The position numbers and the translations under genes were made by a program. Positions 8,495 to 18,570 of a stretch of 43,791 bases of DNA are shown here, piece after piece. Numbering within the stretch: the stretch's first letter is position 1; every line of letters begins with the position of its first letter. This DNA comes from Alphaproteobacteria bacterium (GTDB lineage Bacteria; Pseudomonadota; Alphaproteobacteria; Thalassobaculales; Thalassobaculaceae): positions 1 to 43,791 of the forward strand of contig JANSYS010000029.1 in assembly GCA_024742275.1 (NCBI GenBank), in the 5' to 3' direction. The notes beneath the pieces are model-generated. The model did no database searches. It was given only the letters and a program-made list of their open reading frames with translations, and had not been told where the DNA came from.

Positions 8495-9964
8495 TCAGCG
8501 GGTGCCGCTGAAACCGCGCTTGCCGGTCTCGGCCGCCATCAGTCGGGCGTAGAGGTCGACATAGCGCTCGGCCGGCCCTTCCCACCCGACGGGATGCTTC
8601 ATGGCGTTCCGCTGCATCTTTCGCCATAGGCCGCGCTCGGAATAGACCGCGAAGACCTTGGCGATCGCGTTGGAAAGTGCTTCCCGCGAGCCCGGTTCGA
8701 ACTGGAAACCGGTCGCCACACCGGCACTCAGGGCGGCGGCATTCGCGTCGATCACTGTATCCGCGAGGCCGCCGGTGCGTGCCACAACCGGCAAGGCCCC
8801 GTAGCGCATCGCGTACATCTGCGTCAGTCCGCAAGGCTCGAAGCGGGACGGCACCATGATCGCGTCGGACCCGGCGTAGATCAGGTGCGCCAGATCCTCG
8901 TCGTAGCCGATCCTCACCCCGACCGAGCCGGCATGATCGGAGCCGGCAGTCCTGAACGCCTGCTCGAGCCTCCGGTCGCCGCTGCCAAGCACAACGAGGG
9001 ACCCTCCCGCCCGAAGCATGTCAGGCAGCACGCCGAGCAACAGGTCCAATCCCTTCTGGTCGGTCAGCCGGCTGACGACACCGAACAGCGGGCCGGGCCG
9101 GCCCGCGTCGATGGAGAATCGCCTGAGCAGATCGGCGCGGGCGCTGTTCCGGCCGGACATGGTTCGACTCGTGAATGTGGGAACCGCCGGATCGTTGGCT
9201 GGATCCCACGCCGCCGTATCGATACCGTTGAGGATGCCGATCGCCCGCTCGGGCCGTGCCGCCAATACCCCCTCCAGGCCCCAGCCGAATTCAGGACTCT
9301 CCAGTTCGCGGGCGTAGGTGGGGCTGACGGTCGTCACCAGATCGGAATGGACCAATCCGGCCTTCAGGAAATTCACCCGGCCATAGAATTCGTAGCCTTC
9401 GGCGGTAAATCCGCTCTCAGGCATTCCAAGATCCCGTCGGAGCCCAGCCTCGAACACACCCTGGTAGGAGATGTTGTGGATCGTGAGGAGGGTGGCGACG
9501 CCGTCGACCCCCCAGGCATCCAGATAGAGGGCGACCAGTCCGGTCTGCCAGTCATGGGCATGGACGATATCCGGTCGCCAGCCGTCGGCGAGACCGTCCC
9601 GGGCGATCTCCGCCGCCGCCCGGGAAAGCGCGGCGAAACGGAACGGATTGTCCGGCCAGTCCTCGCCCGCTTCCGTTACGTAGAGCCCCTCGCGATCGAA
9701 GAACTCCGGGCAGTCTAGCGCAAGAAGATCCAGCCCCGCGACATCCGCGCGGCGCAGGACGCCCCTGCGGGAGAACAGGTCACCGGATCGCCAGACCTCC
9801 TCTGCCGTGCCCGCTCTGGCCATCACACCTGGATAGCCGGGCATCAGAACCCGCGCGTCCACGCCCATCGCCCGAAGCGCCTTCGGCAGGGCACCGACCA
9901 CATCGGCAAGGCCACCGGTCTTCGCCACCGGAACGCATTCCGACGCGACGAACAGAACCCTCAT
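8495..9964 (-). CDS. glgA: Glycogen synthase (ADP-glucose type)
   Basis: 489 residues, GT5 family glycogen/starch synthase, which extends alpha-1,4-glucan from ADP-glucose in the cytoplasm. It starts [22 protein letters not shown], carrying the KTGGLAD nucleotide-sugar loop. The C-terminal half has [29 protein letters not shown] and [11 protein letters not shown], all hallmarks of GlgA. The ATG at 9964 overlaps the glgC stop (ATGA), so I discarded the 24-codon extension. It is downstream of glgC in a two-gene operon; glgB, glgP and glgX are not in the window. Confidence 0.96.
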   Translation of the reverse strand: MRVLFVASECVPVAKTGGLADVVGALPKALRAMGVDARVLMPGYPGVMARAGTAEEVWRSGDLFSRRGVLRRADVAGLDLLALDCPEFFDREGLYVTEAGEDWPDNPFRFAALSRAAAEIARDGLADGWRPDIVHAHDWQTGLVALYLDAWGVDGVATLLTIHNISYQGVFEAGLRRDLGMPESGFTAEGYEFYGRVNFLKAGLVHSDLVTTVSPTYARELESPEFGWGLEGVLAARPERAIGILNGIDTAAWDPANDPAVPTFTSRTMSGRNSARADLLRRFSIDAGRPGPLFGVVSRLTDQKGLDLLLGVLPDMLRAGGSLVVLGSGDRRLEQAFRTAGSDHAGSVGVRIGYDEDLAHLIYAGSDAIMVPSRFEPCGLTQMYAMRYGALPVVARTGGLADTVIDANAAALSAGVATGFQFEPGSREALSNAIAKVFAVYSERGLWRKMQRNAMKHPVGWEGPAERYVDLYARLMAAETGKRGFSGTR

Positions 9965-11232
9965 CGCGCGGCCAGCCAGCGATCGATCATCGGCTTGGTG
10001 ATCAGGCAGGTTCCGGCTTCCGTCCGCCGGAACCACTTCGCATCTTCCTGCGGATCCTCACCAACCACCAGGCCTTCGGGAATCTCGACGCCGCGGTCGA
10101 TCACCACACGGGACAGACGCGCGTGACGGTTCACGACCACGGACGGCAACGCCACCACCTCGAAGAGTTCCGAGAACGAGTGAGTGTGGCACCTGGTGAA
10201 CAGCAACGAGCGCTCGATGTTCGACCCTGAAATGATGCAGCCGCCCGAGACCATCGAACTGACTGCGCTGCCGCGGCGGTTTTCCTCGTTGTGGATGAAC
10301 TTCGCCGGCGGGACGACCTCGCCATAGGTCCAGATCGGCCAGTTCTCGTGGAACAGATCGAGGCCGGGCACGAAGTCGGTGAGGTCGATATTCGCCTCCC
10401 AGAACGCGTCCACCGTCCCGACGTCGCGCCAGTAGGGAGTCGGCTCCCATCCGCTCATCACGCAGGAATCCGCGAAAAAATGAGCGTAGGCCGTACCGCC
10501 CTTCACGACCGAGGGGATGATGTCCTTGCCGAAGTCGTGGCTGGACGTCGCGTCGCCGGCATCGGCCATCAACAGCTCGCGCAGCACGGGCCAGGCGAAC
10601 ACGTAGATCCCCATGCTGGCCAGAGCCTTGTCGGGGTCGTTCGGCAGCGGCGGTGGATCGGCCGGCTTCTCCACGAAATCGACAATCCGTCCCGTTTCGT
10701 CCACCGCCATAACACCGAAGGCCGACGCCTCGGATCGTGCGAGTGTCAGACACCCAACCGTCACGTCGGCACCGGTCTCGACGTGCTGAATGAGCATCCG
10801 CTCGTAGTCCATCTTGTAGATGTGATCGCCAGCCAAGATCACGATGTACTCGGGATCGTAGCTGTCGATGACGTCGATATTCTGCGCCACCGCATCGGCC
10901 GTGCCCAAATACCAGTTCTCGCCCCCCGACTGTTGAGAGGCGGGCAGGATGTCGAGGAACTCGTTCCGCTCCGCCCGGAAGAAGCTCCACCCCCGTTGCA
11001 GATGGCGGATCAGGCTATGGGCGCGGTACTGGGTCGCCACGGCAATTCGACGAATCCCCGAGTTGACGGCGTTGGACAGGGCGAAATCGATGATCCGGCT
11101 CTTGCCACCGAAATACACGGCGGGTTTGGCGCGGCGGTCTGTCAGCTCCATCAATCGGCTGCCGCGCCCGCCCGCGAGTACGAAGGCCATGGACTGCTGA
11201 GCCAATCTGGTCGGACCCGGTGTGTGGACCAT
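9961..11232 (-). CDS. glgC: Glucose-1-phosphate adenylyltransferase (ADP-glucose pyrophosphorylase)
   Basis: 423 residues, normal for the family. It makes ADP-glucose from ATP and glucose-1-phosphate, the committed step of glycogen synthesis. [21 protein letters not shown] is the N-terminal nucleotidyltransferase loop. [21 protein letters not shown] and the FVEKPADPP glucose-1-phosphate site follow, with a C-terminal left-handed beta-helix carrying the [11 protein letters not shown] pattern. The start is preceded by GGGGGAG at about eight nt. It is first in the glgC-glgA operon. Allosteric control by sugar phosphates is usual for the family but not readable here. Confidence 0.96.
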   Translation of the reverse strand: MVHTPGPTRLAQQSMAFVLAGGRGSRLMELTDRRAKPAVYFGGKSRIIDFALSNAVNSGIRRIAVATQYRAHSLIRHLQRGWSFFRAERNEFLDILPASQQSGGENWYLGTADAVAQNIDVIDSYDPEYIVILAGDHIYKMDYERMLIQHVETGADVTVGCLTLARSEASAFGVMAVDETGRIVDFVEKPADPPPLPNDPDKALASMGIYVFAWPVLRELLMADAGDATSSHDFGKDIIPSVVKGGTAYAHFFADSCVMSGWEPTPYWRDVGTVDAFWEANIDLTDFVPGLDLFHENWPIWTYGEVVPPAKFIHNEENRRGSAVSSMVSGGCIISGSNIERSLLFTRCHTHSFSELFEVVALPSVVVNRHARLSRVVIDRGVEIPEGLVVGEDPQEDAKWFRRTEAGTCLITKPMIDRWLAAR

Positions 11233-11399
11233 GTAGCGCTCTCCCCCTGTTCCGAGACGCCGGTCGCGCTGGCATTACACGCGTCGCGCGTAGCCAATAC
11301 CGTCCAGTGTGGCCGTATTCTGCCGCCGGCACACCCCTTTTTCGACGGAAGCGCATGCGAGCACGCCGCCGCCCCTCCCCTGCAAAACCGCTCCGGACC

Positions 11400-12104
11400 C
11401 TAGGCCGCGGACAACGCCGTCTCGACCTCGCTCTCCAATCGCCGCCTCAAGTCATCCGGGAGCCGAAGAGCGTCTCCTAGACGATCCTTGTACCGCGCAT
11501 CGCCGGGGACCGACGGGTCGAGGACAACAAGGGAAGCAAGGTAGACTTCCGTAGCCTGCGGCTCGTCGGCGCACAAAGAGGCGATCGCAATTGGATCCGC
11601 CGGGCGACCAAGTTGCTCGGAGATGAACCGCCGCTCGTCCTCTGCGAGAGCCGACATCTCGATCTGCTTCTCGATCATCGCCTGTTCTTCGCCGTCGATG
11701 TGACCGTCCGCCAGGGCGGCACTCACCATCGCGCGGATCAAAGTCAGGCGAAAGTCGTCCCCCCGGCTGTCCCGCAAGCGTGCCGGATCGAACCCGCTGC
11801 CGCTAGGCGGCGCGGAGGGTGCTGCCATCGACGGATCGCTCGGCCGGTTGGCTCGGTGATCGTTCCATGCCTTGTAGGCGAGCCCTCCAAGAACGGCGAG
11901 ACCGCCATAGGTCAGGGCCTTGGAGCCCAACTTCCGCGCTTTCTTGGAACTGATCAGGGCCGCCACCAGACCACCGGCCGCGGCGCCGCCCACGAGCCCA
12001 CCGGGAAGCCCTCCCGACAGACCTCCCGCCAGGCCGCCACGGTCCGGTTTGGCGTTCGCGTTTCCACCCAAGAAGCCGTCCAACAGCCGCTGAACATCCA
12101 TCAC
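11400..12104 (-). CDS. DUF533/TerB-like membrane-associated protein
   Basis: 234 residues. The N-terminal third is a glycine-rich stretch GGLAGGLSGGLPGGLVGG and a hydrophobic segment (about 40-52), then a KKARK basic patch and a second short hydrophobic run. The C-terminal half (about 110-230) is helical with SAALADGHIDGEEQAMI, the TerB-like motif of DUF533 (YebE, PF04391) proteins. Function of this family is unknown; TerB-like domains are often linked to metal or envelope stress. It is transcribed alone, behind glgC and divergent from the cupin gene. Two adjacent ATGs (12104, 12101) are possible starts. Confidence 0.85.
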   Translation of the reverse strand: MMDVQRLLDGFLGGNANAKPDRGGLAGGLSGGLPGGLVGGAAAGGLVAALISSKKARKLGSKALTYGGLAVLGGLAYKAWNDHRANRPSDPSMAAPSAPPSGSGFDPARLRDSRGDDFRLTLIRAMVSAALADGHIDGEEQAMIEKQIEMSALAEDERRFISEQLGRPADPIAIASLCADEPQATEVYLASLVVLDPSVPGDARYKDRLGDALRLPDDLRRRLESEVETALSAA

Positions 12105-12262
12105 CGTCTACCTCGCCAATACGATCGCTACAGGCCAGAAGGTGATTGGATTCGAGGATTTCAATAGCCAAGGACAGCCCGGCCCTACGATCAACGGCTA
12201 CTGGCATCAACCCGGTAAGCTGGTATCGTTTCTTTCAGATGCGACCGAACGGGGGCAACGCC

Positions 12263-12541
12263 ATGGACGCGAAAGGCTTCGAAGACGCACTAAAGCGGGA
12301 CCGTTACGACGAGATTCTGATCCGCGACGCAGCTCCCGGCAGCGGCCTCAATGAACACAGCCACAGCTTTGACGTCCGCGTCCTCATTCTGGAGGGGTCC
12401 TTCTTCGTGGCGACGCAGAGCGGCCGGACCGAGTGCAGTGCCGGGGAAACCTTCGAACTCAAAGCAGGACAATCGCACACGGAAGGAGCGGGCCCCGCCG
12501 GCGCGAGACTGCTGATAGGCCGGCGCCACACCGCCCGTTGA
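12263..12541 (+). CDS. Small single-domain cupin protein
   Basis: 92 residues. Cupin motif 1 is visible as NEHSHSFDVRVLILEG (His-x-His plus Glu-Gly) and motif 2 as GETFELKAGQSHTEGAG, with a single metal-binding His. The metal set is therefore close to canonical. GGGGG lies about six nt upstream of the ATG at 12263, and the 39-codon upstream extension looks non-coding. It stands alone between a divergent DUF533 gene and the tyrosinase region. Small cupins of this kind may sense or bind small molecules; no substrate can be named. Confidence 0.8.
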   Translation: MDAKGFEDALKRDRYDEILIRDAAPGSGLNEHSHSFDVRVLILEGSFFVATQSGRTECSAGETFELKAGQSHTEGAGPAGARLLIGRRHTAR

Positions 12542-12711
12542 CACTCGTTCGTCGATCCCCCGCTTTTCTGCTCAGGCGTTGCCAAGAACCGCGCTGTCCC
12601 AACCGTCCAAACAGCGCTGCTCCCGAAAACCTCAAGCGCCTCATTGCTCTCGGGCTCACCTTCGAGTTCACTCCATAGGTTGTTCTCGCCAAATTCCTGA
12701 AAGCCGAAATT
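12542..12711 (-). other. Orphan protein-like open frame, possible relic or dispersed repeat
   Basis: Between the cupin and the tyrosinase, the minus strand is open from a stop at 12714 for about 57 codons. It reads an acidic, protein-like stretch (WSELEGEPESNEALEVFG, then RFLATPEQKSGGSTNE) without a credible start or ribosome site. The opposite strand is also open there. Codon use does not look random, but no family is recognised. It could be a gene remnant or a short repeated sequence. Confidence 0.3.
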
Positions 12712-12734
12712 TCAATAAAACTGTGATTTAGACC

Positions 12735-12794
12735 ACCGAAAATACCATTTTAAATTGTATTATACCCTCTCTGATAGATTGGGAGGGACCCCCC
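12735..12794 (+). promoter_or_regulatory. AT-rich leader and ribosome-binding site of the tyrosinase gene
   Basis: A conspicuously AT-rich patch (12741-12765) contains TATTAT at 12758-12763, a candidate -10 element, about 37 nt before the start codon. No good -35 is seen. GGGAGGG at about 12779-12786 is a strong ribosome-binding site. Confidence 0.4.
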
Positions 12795-14267
12795 ATGACT
12801 CTCGACCGTAGAACACTTCTCAAAGGTACCGCGGCGACGACCGCCCTGCTCGCCGCACCCTTCGTGACCACCAGTTCCACCTTCGGACAGACGCCGAAGG
12901 TTCGCAGAGACGTGCAGAAGATGACGCCCACGGATCGGTTTTTCACCGACTACGCCGACGCGATCACGGCCATGCACAACCTGCCGTCGTCGGATCAGCG
13001 GAACTGGAGGAACCAGGCGCTCATCCACCTCAATCACTGCCCGCACGGGATGATCAACTTCTTTCCTTGGCACCGTTGGTACATCTACTACTACGAGTCG
13101 ATCTGCGCCGAACTCATCGGAAACCCCGACTTCACCCTGCCCTACTGGAACTGGGCGGGAAACGGCGGGACGATTCCGGACCTTTTCTATTCGATCTCCC
13201 CGGCCCCGACGAAGGCGCTGAACGTCACGTATTGGAAGGATCCTTCGAACGCCTCCTCGCCGAACTGGGGAGGGGGAGTCGAGGTGAAGACCATTGGCGT
13301 GCGCAGCCTGAAGGAAGGCCAGGGCGTCCAGGCGGCAACCCCGAACATGTTCGACCAGGCCGCGCTCGACACGGACCTCGACACGTCCGACTTCACCACC
13401 CTCTGGCACAATGTGGAGGGCGGACCTCACAACAACGCCCATGTCATCGTCGGGGGCTGGACCGGGCATATGGGCGACGGCATGTCGCCGCTCGACCCCA
13501 TCTTCTGGTTGCATCACTGTCAGGTCGACCGGATGTGGGCGATCTGGCAGAACCGCGGGAACTCCACTCCGCCCATCGCCGGAGACTACAATGGTCAGTT
13601 CGTCGATGCCGGCGGCACCGTCCAAGACGCCCCTAATGCCGAGAACAGCTATGCCTTCATGACCATGAACAACGGCAACGGCTACACCTACGAGGATCTC
13701 GAACAGACCGGCCCCGACACCATGGTCGCGCTGTCCGAACGGGCGTCCACAGGACTGGCCCTGACCGCGACGCAGCCCAAGGTGATCGCCTCGTCCAGCG
13801 CGACCGCCGCGGCGAAGGTTGGCGAGACGACCGACGTGACGGTGAGGTCGGACGAACTTGTGAGCGCCCTGTTCGCGACCCGGACCTTCCGCGCCCTGGG
13901 AAGCACCGCGGAGACGCCGCGGATCGGTGTCGGAACCGGCCGCATCTATGCCCGGTTCTCCGGTATCACCAGCAAGACCGACCTGACGGGCGTGCAGGTC
14001 CGGGTGTTCGTCAGCGCGCCCGACGTCGACGCCAGAACATCGCTTGATGCAGCGACCTTCGCCGGAGCCTTCGCCTTCTTCGGTCACAATCCCGATCACG
14101 CCAGCATGACCTATGTGGTCGATGTCACCCGCACGGTCCAGCGGCTGCTGGAAGACGGGCTGATGTCGGCGGGCGAGGTGAACCTTCAGCTGGTACCGGT
14201 CGTCATCGGCCCCGAAGGACCGGATCCGACCTTTTCGGTAGGAAAAATCGAGCTGGTCGCCGTGTAA
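12795..14267 (+). CDS. Tat-exported tyrosinase (polyphenol oxidase)
   Basis: 490 residues. The N-terminus DRRTLLKG plus a hydrophobic run is a twin-arginine signal, so the enzyme should be folded with copper before export. The type 3 copper centre is visible. CuA is His61, His84 and His93 (PWHRWY), with Cys82-Pro-His84 matching the Cys-x-His thioether of fungal tyrosinases. CuB is His212 and His216 (HNNAH) plus His240/241 (FWLHHCQVDRMW). Residues about 370-490 form a beta-rich C-terminal domain like that of plant/fungal polyphenol oxidases. It oxidises phenols to quinones; the physiological substrate is unknown. A strong hairpin follows, then a secreted protein gene that may act with it. Confidence 0.94.
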   Translation: MTLDRRTLLKGTAATTALLAAPFVTTSSTFGQTPKVRRDVQKMTPTDRFFTDYADAITAMHNLPSSDQRNWRNQALIHLNHCPHGMINFFPWHRWYIYYYESICAELIGNPDFTLPYWNWAGNGGTIPDLFYSISPAPTKALNVTYWKDPSNASSPNWGGGVEVKTIGVRSLKEGQGVQAATPNMFDQAALDTDLDTSDFTTLWHNVEGGPHNNAHVIVGGWTGHMGDGMSPLDPIFWLHHCQVDRMWAIWQNRGNSTPPIAGDYNGQFVDAGGTVQDAPNAENSYAFMTMNNGNGYTYEDLEQTGPDTMVALSERASTGLALTATQPKVIASSSATAAAKVGETTDVTVRSDELVSALFATRTFRALGSTAETPRIGVGTGRIYARFSGITSKTDLTGVQVRVFVSAPDVDARTSLDAATFAGAFAFFGHNPDHASMTYVVDVTRTVQRLLEDGLMSAGEVNLQLVPVVIGPEGPDPTFSVGKIELVAV

Positions 14268-14288
14268 CCCGGCCACGACGCCAAATCC

Positions 14289-14328
14289 GGCGATACCGCG
14301 CGAAAATTCACGACGGCGCGGTATCGCC
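14289..14328 (+). terminator. 13-bp perfect hairpin after the tyrosinase gene
   Basis: Arms GGCGATACCGCGC (14289-14301) and GCGCGGTATCGCC (14316-14328) are perfectly complementary around a 14-nt loop, 22 nt after the stop. No U-tract follows, so it may be a partial terminator or an mRNA-stabilising element between the tyrosinase and the next gene. Confidence 0.55.
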
Positions 14329-14450
14329 CACCAAACGCGGTGCGGATGGAAGGAAACTGCCCTAGTGATGACGCCGGGGCGCCTTGATAAGACCTCCGCC
14401 CGGCTCGATATCTCTAGTGCGGAGAGGCGCGAAGGCGAAGCGACACGCTC

Positions 14451-14963
14451 ATGAAGCCAGCGTTACTGATGACCGGAACATGCGATCGTCGATTTCTCGG
14501 CCGGATGCACGGCGGGATTCTGGCGATCGCCATCCTTATTGCCTGCGTTCCCTATGTATGGCTGCCCTCGGCGGCCACGGCAGGAGGCGACAGTATGAGA
14601 GGTGGCCCGACCGCGACCCGCCAGACCCCCGCCGTTCTACAGCAACCCGCCATCGCCGAGACGGAAAACGGCCAGCGGCTCCTGCTCGATCTCACGATCC
14701 GTCCTCACGTCCTGGACCCCGAAACGCCGCCCATCCTGCGGGTCGTTCTGGAAGACCGGGAGACGGGCGTGCGGACCGATCTTGGGACGCTTGCATTCTT
14801 TCCGCCCGCGCGCCCGGGACAGGATAGGCGGTTCACGGTACCGGTGCCCCGCGGGGTGGATCCCACCCGGCAAAGGGTGGAGATCCGTCTGGTCGAAAAC
14901 GAGGTCCTCAAGGGACCGAACGACGCCGAGATGGAAGTCATCGAGGCGATATTTCGGCGTTGA
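14451..14963 (+). CDS. Secreted protein, possible tyrosinase partner domain
   Basis: 170 residues. A hydrophobic segment (about 22-44, ending AATAGG) looks like a signal peptide or membrane anchor. Residues 66-170 are predicted beta-rich and contain LGTLAFFPP (112-119) and VEIRLVEN (143-150). These resemble GAFAFFGH and VNLQLVPV in the C-terminal domain of the neighbouring tyrosinase. I infer, weakly, a free-standing copy of the polyphenol-oxidase cap domain that could act in trans as chaperone or inhibitor. The ribosome site is poor (GCGAAG), and a later Met (residue 7 or 19) could be the start. No family recognised. Confidence 0.7.
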   Translation: MKPALLMTGTCDRRFLGRMHGGILAIAILIACVPYVWLPSAATAGGDSMRGGPTATRQTPAVLQQPAIAETENGQRLLLDLTIRPHVLDPETPPILRVVLEDRETGVRTDLGTLAFFPPARPGQDRRFTVPVPRGVDPTRQRVEIRLVENEVLKGPNDAEMEVIEAIFRR

Positions 14964-14999
14964 CCCCGGAAGAACGCGCCGTGGCCGCCTGACGCGGGA

Positions 15000-16205
<1,206 letters not shown>

Positions 16206-16218
16206 GGAAATCCTCTCC

Positions 16219-17349
16219 TTATCCGAGCTGGACGAACCGGCTCAGGTGGTGACCGGCATTGCCGAACGTGACGTCGATCAGCCGCAGCCGCTTGAAATAG
16301 TGGCCGACCGCCATCTCGTCGGTCATGCCCATGCCGCCGTGAAGCTGGATCGCCTCCTCGCCGACGGTCTTGCCGGCACGGCCCACCTCGGCCTTGACCG
16401 CCGACGCCGCTCGCGCCCGCTCGATCCCAGAGGACGTGTCCATCAGCCCGGCGGTGCGATAGCAGAGCGCATGGGCGAATTGGGTCTCCGACAGCATCTC
16501 GACCGCTCGATGCTGCAAGACCTGGAAACTGCCGAGGGGCTTGCCGAACTGGGTGCGGGTCTTCAGATACTCGGTCGTCAGGTCGACCGTCGCCGCCATC
16601 GCGCCGACCGCCTCGGCCGCCAGCGCGACGCAGGCGCGGTCGACAACCGCTTCGACGATCTCAACGGCACCACCGAGCGGCCCGAGAAGGGCGTCGGAAC
16701 CGACCCGGACACCGTCGAGCTCGATATCGGCGCCCCGCATCCCGTCGATGGTCGGATATGCCCGCTTCTTGAGCCCTTCCGCGTCGCCGGGGACCACGAA
16801 CAGCGAAACGCCCTCGCGCTCGTCGTCTCGGCCGCCGGTGCGTGCCGAGACGATCAGCGTATCGGCGCAGTCGCCGTGCAGGACCACCGCCTTGCTGCCG
16901 TCGAGGATCCAGCCCTCATCGCTTTCGGTCGCCATCGTCGCGACACGGTCGAGATCGTAGCGGCTTGTCGGTTCGCTATGCGCCAGAGCCAGAAGATGCT
17001 CGCCGGCCGCGACCGAGGGCAGCATCTCGGTGGCCCTCGCCGGGTCTGCCCGAGCCACCGTCTCGGCGCCGAGTACGATAGTGGCGATGAACGGCTCCAC
17101 CACGAGGGCCTTGCCGAACGCCTCCATCATCAACGCGAGATCCACCGTGCTTCCGCCCAGGCCGCCATGCTCCTCGGCGATCGGCAAGGCAAGCCATCCG
17201 AGGTCGGCGAACTCGGCCCAGACCTCGCGGGACCAGCCGCCCTCGCCATTGCGAATCCGGTTGCGCGCGTCGAAGCCGTACTTATCGGCTAGGTATCGGG
17301 CGACGCTGTCGGCCAGCTGACGCTGGTCGTCGGTGAACGTGAAACTCAT
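16219..17349 (-). CDS. Acyl-CoA dehydrogenase, small-subunit type (PimD-like)
   Basis: 376 residues. [20 protein letters not shown] opens the N-terminal helical domain; [20 protein letters not shown] is the FAD-adjacent C-terminal motif. The usual C-terminal catalytic Glu position reads FGNAG, as in non-catalytic or small subunits of heteromeric dehydrogenases (pimeloyl-CoA dehydrogenase small subunit). The ATG at 17349 overlaps the preceding gene's stop (ATGA), so the two are probably co-translated partners. The 45-codon upstream extension is a shadow. Confidence 0.92.
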   Translation of the reverse strand: MSFTFTDDQRQLADSVARYLADKYGFDARNRIRNGEGGWSREVWAEFADLGWLALPIAEEHGGLGGSTVDLALMMEAFGKALVVEPFIATIVLGAETVARADPARATEMLPSVAAGEHLLALAHSEPTSRYDLDRVATMATESDEGWILDGSKAVVLHGDCADTLIVSARTGGRDDEREGVSLFVVPGDAEGLKKRAYPTIDGMRGADIELDGVRVGSDALLGPLGGAVEIVEAVVDRACVALAAEAVGAMAATVDLTTEYLKTRTQFGKPLGSFQVLQHRAVEMLSETQFAHALCYRTAGLMDTSSGIERARAASAVKAEVGRAGKTVGEEAIQLHGGMGMTDEMAVGHYFKRLRLIDVTFGNAGHHLSRFVQLG

Positions 17350-18545
17350 AGGCCAAGCACCATCTTCGCCAGGATGTTCTTCTGGATCTCGTTGGAACCG
17401 CCGTAGATCGACGCCTTGCGCCAGTTGAAGTACAGCGGCGCCAGAGCCGGACCGTAATCCGGTCCGACAGGTTCCTGGTTCCACCCCTCTTCGCGGAACG
17501 CTTCCGGCTGATACGGGGCGGCATAGGGCCCGATCGCCTCCATAAGCAGATCGGTCAGACCCTGTTGGATCTGCGTGCCCTTTATCTTCAGGAAGGACGG
17601 CTCCGCCCCCACAGGACGGCCTTCGCTCTCCGCGTAGAGCGTCCGCAGCACCAGGCTCTCAAGCGACAGCAGATCGATCTCGATCTGAGCGAGGCGTCGG
17701 GCGTAATCAGGGTCCTCGATGATCGGACGACCGCCGGACAGCTCGACCTTCGCGATGCCCTTCAGCTTGCGGAGCTGGGCCTTGGACCGCCCCACCGCGG
17801 CGATGGTCGTTCGCTCGTGCCCGAGCAGATACTTGGCGTAGGTCCAACCCTTGCCCTCCTCTCCGATACGGTTCTCGACCGGAACCCGGACATCCTCGAG
17901 AAAGACGCTGTTGATCTCCGCGCTGCCGTCGAGCGTGGTGATCGGGTGGACGCTGATCCCCGGACTCTTCATGTCGATGAGCAGGAAGGTGATGCCCTCC
18001 TGCCGCTTTCCGGTATCCGAGGTTCGGACGAGGGTGAACATCCAGTCCGCGTGCTGGGCAAGCGTGGTCCATGTCTTCTGCCCGTTGACAACGTAGTGGT
18101 CGCCGTCGGGTACCGCCTTGGTCCTGAGCGACGCGAGGTCGGACCCTGAACCCGGCTCCGAATAGCCCTGGCACCACCAGTCGTCGGAGCTCAGGATGCG
18201 CGGCAGAAACCGGGCCTTCTGCGCGTCGTTGCCGAACTTCATGATGACCGGAGCGACCATGGCGACGCCGAAGGGTATCACCATCGGCGCACCGGCGAGC
18301 GCGCACTCCTCGTCGAAGATGTGCTTCTGCATCGGCGTCCAGCCGGGACCGCCGTGCTCCACCGGCCAGTTGGGGGCGATCCATCCTTTCTCGTGGAGGA
18401 TCTTCTGCCAACGAACATGATCGTCCTTGGAGATACGGAACCCGCTGTCGGTCTTCTCGGCGATGTCAGCAGGTAGCCTATCCTTCAGGAAGTCCCGAAC
18501 CTCCTGGCGGAAAGCCTCTTCCTCGGGCGACAGGACGACGTCCAT
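17346..18545 (-). CDS. Acyl-CoA dehydrogenase, large-subunit type (PimC-like)
   Basis: 399 residues. GYSEPGSGSDLASLRTKAV (about 130-148) is the acyl-CoA dehydrogenase signature 1, NGQKTWTTLAQHADW the following strand, and the C-terminus has [20 protein letters not shown]. Gly occupies the position of the medium-chain enzyme's catalytic Glu (IYEG), as in many bacterial FadE paralogues that place the base elsewhere. It is probably the catalytic half of a heteromer with the overlapping 16219-17349 product. It follows the thiolase gene by 25 nt. Confidence 0.93.
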   Translation of the reverse strand: MDVVLSPEEEAFRQEVRDFLKDRLPADIAEKTDSGFRISKDDHVRWQKILHEKGWIAPNWPVEHGGPGWTPMQKHIFDEECALAGAPMVIPFGVAMVAPVIMKFGNDAQKARFLPRILSSDDWWCQGYSEPGSGSDLASLRTKAVPDGDHYVVNGQKTWTTLAQHADWMFTLVRTSDTGKRQEGITFLLIDMKSPGISVHPITTLDGSAEINSVFLEDVRVPVENRIGEEGKGWTYAKYLLGHERTTIAAVGRSKAQLRKLKGIAKVELSGGRPIIEDPDYARRLAQIEIDLLSLESLVLRTLYAESEGRPVGAEPSFLKIKGTQIQQGLTDLLMEAIGPYAAPYQPEAFREEGWNQEPVGPDYGPALAPLYFNWRKASIYGGSNEIQKNILAKMVLGL

Positions 18546-18570
18546 GACGGTTGCTCCTTATCCGATTCGA

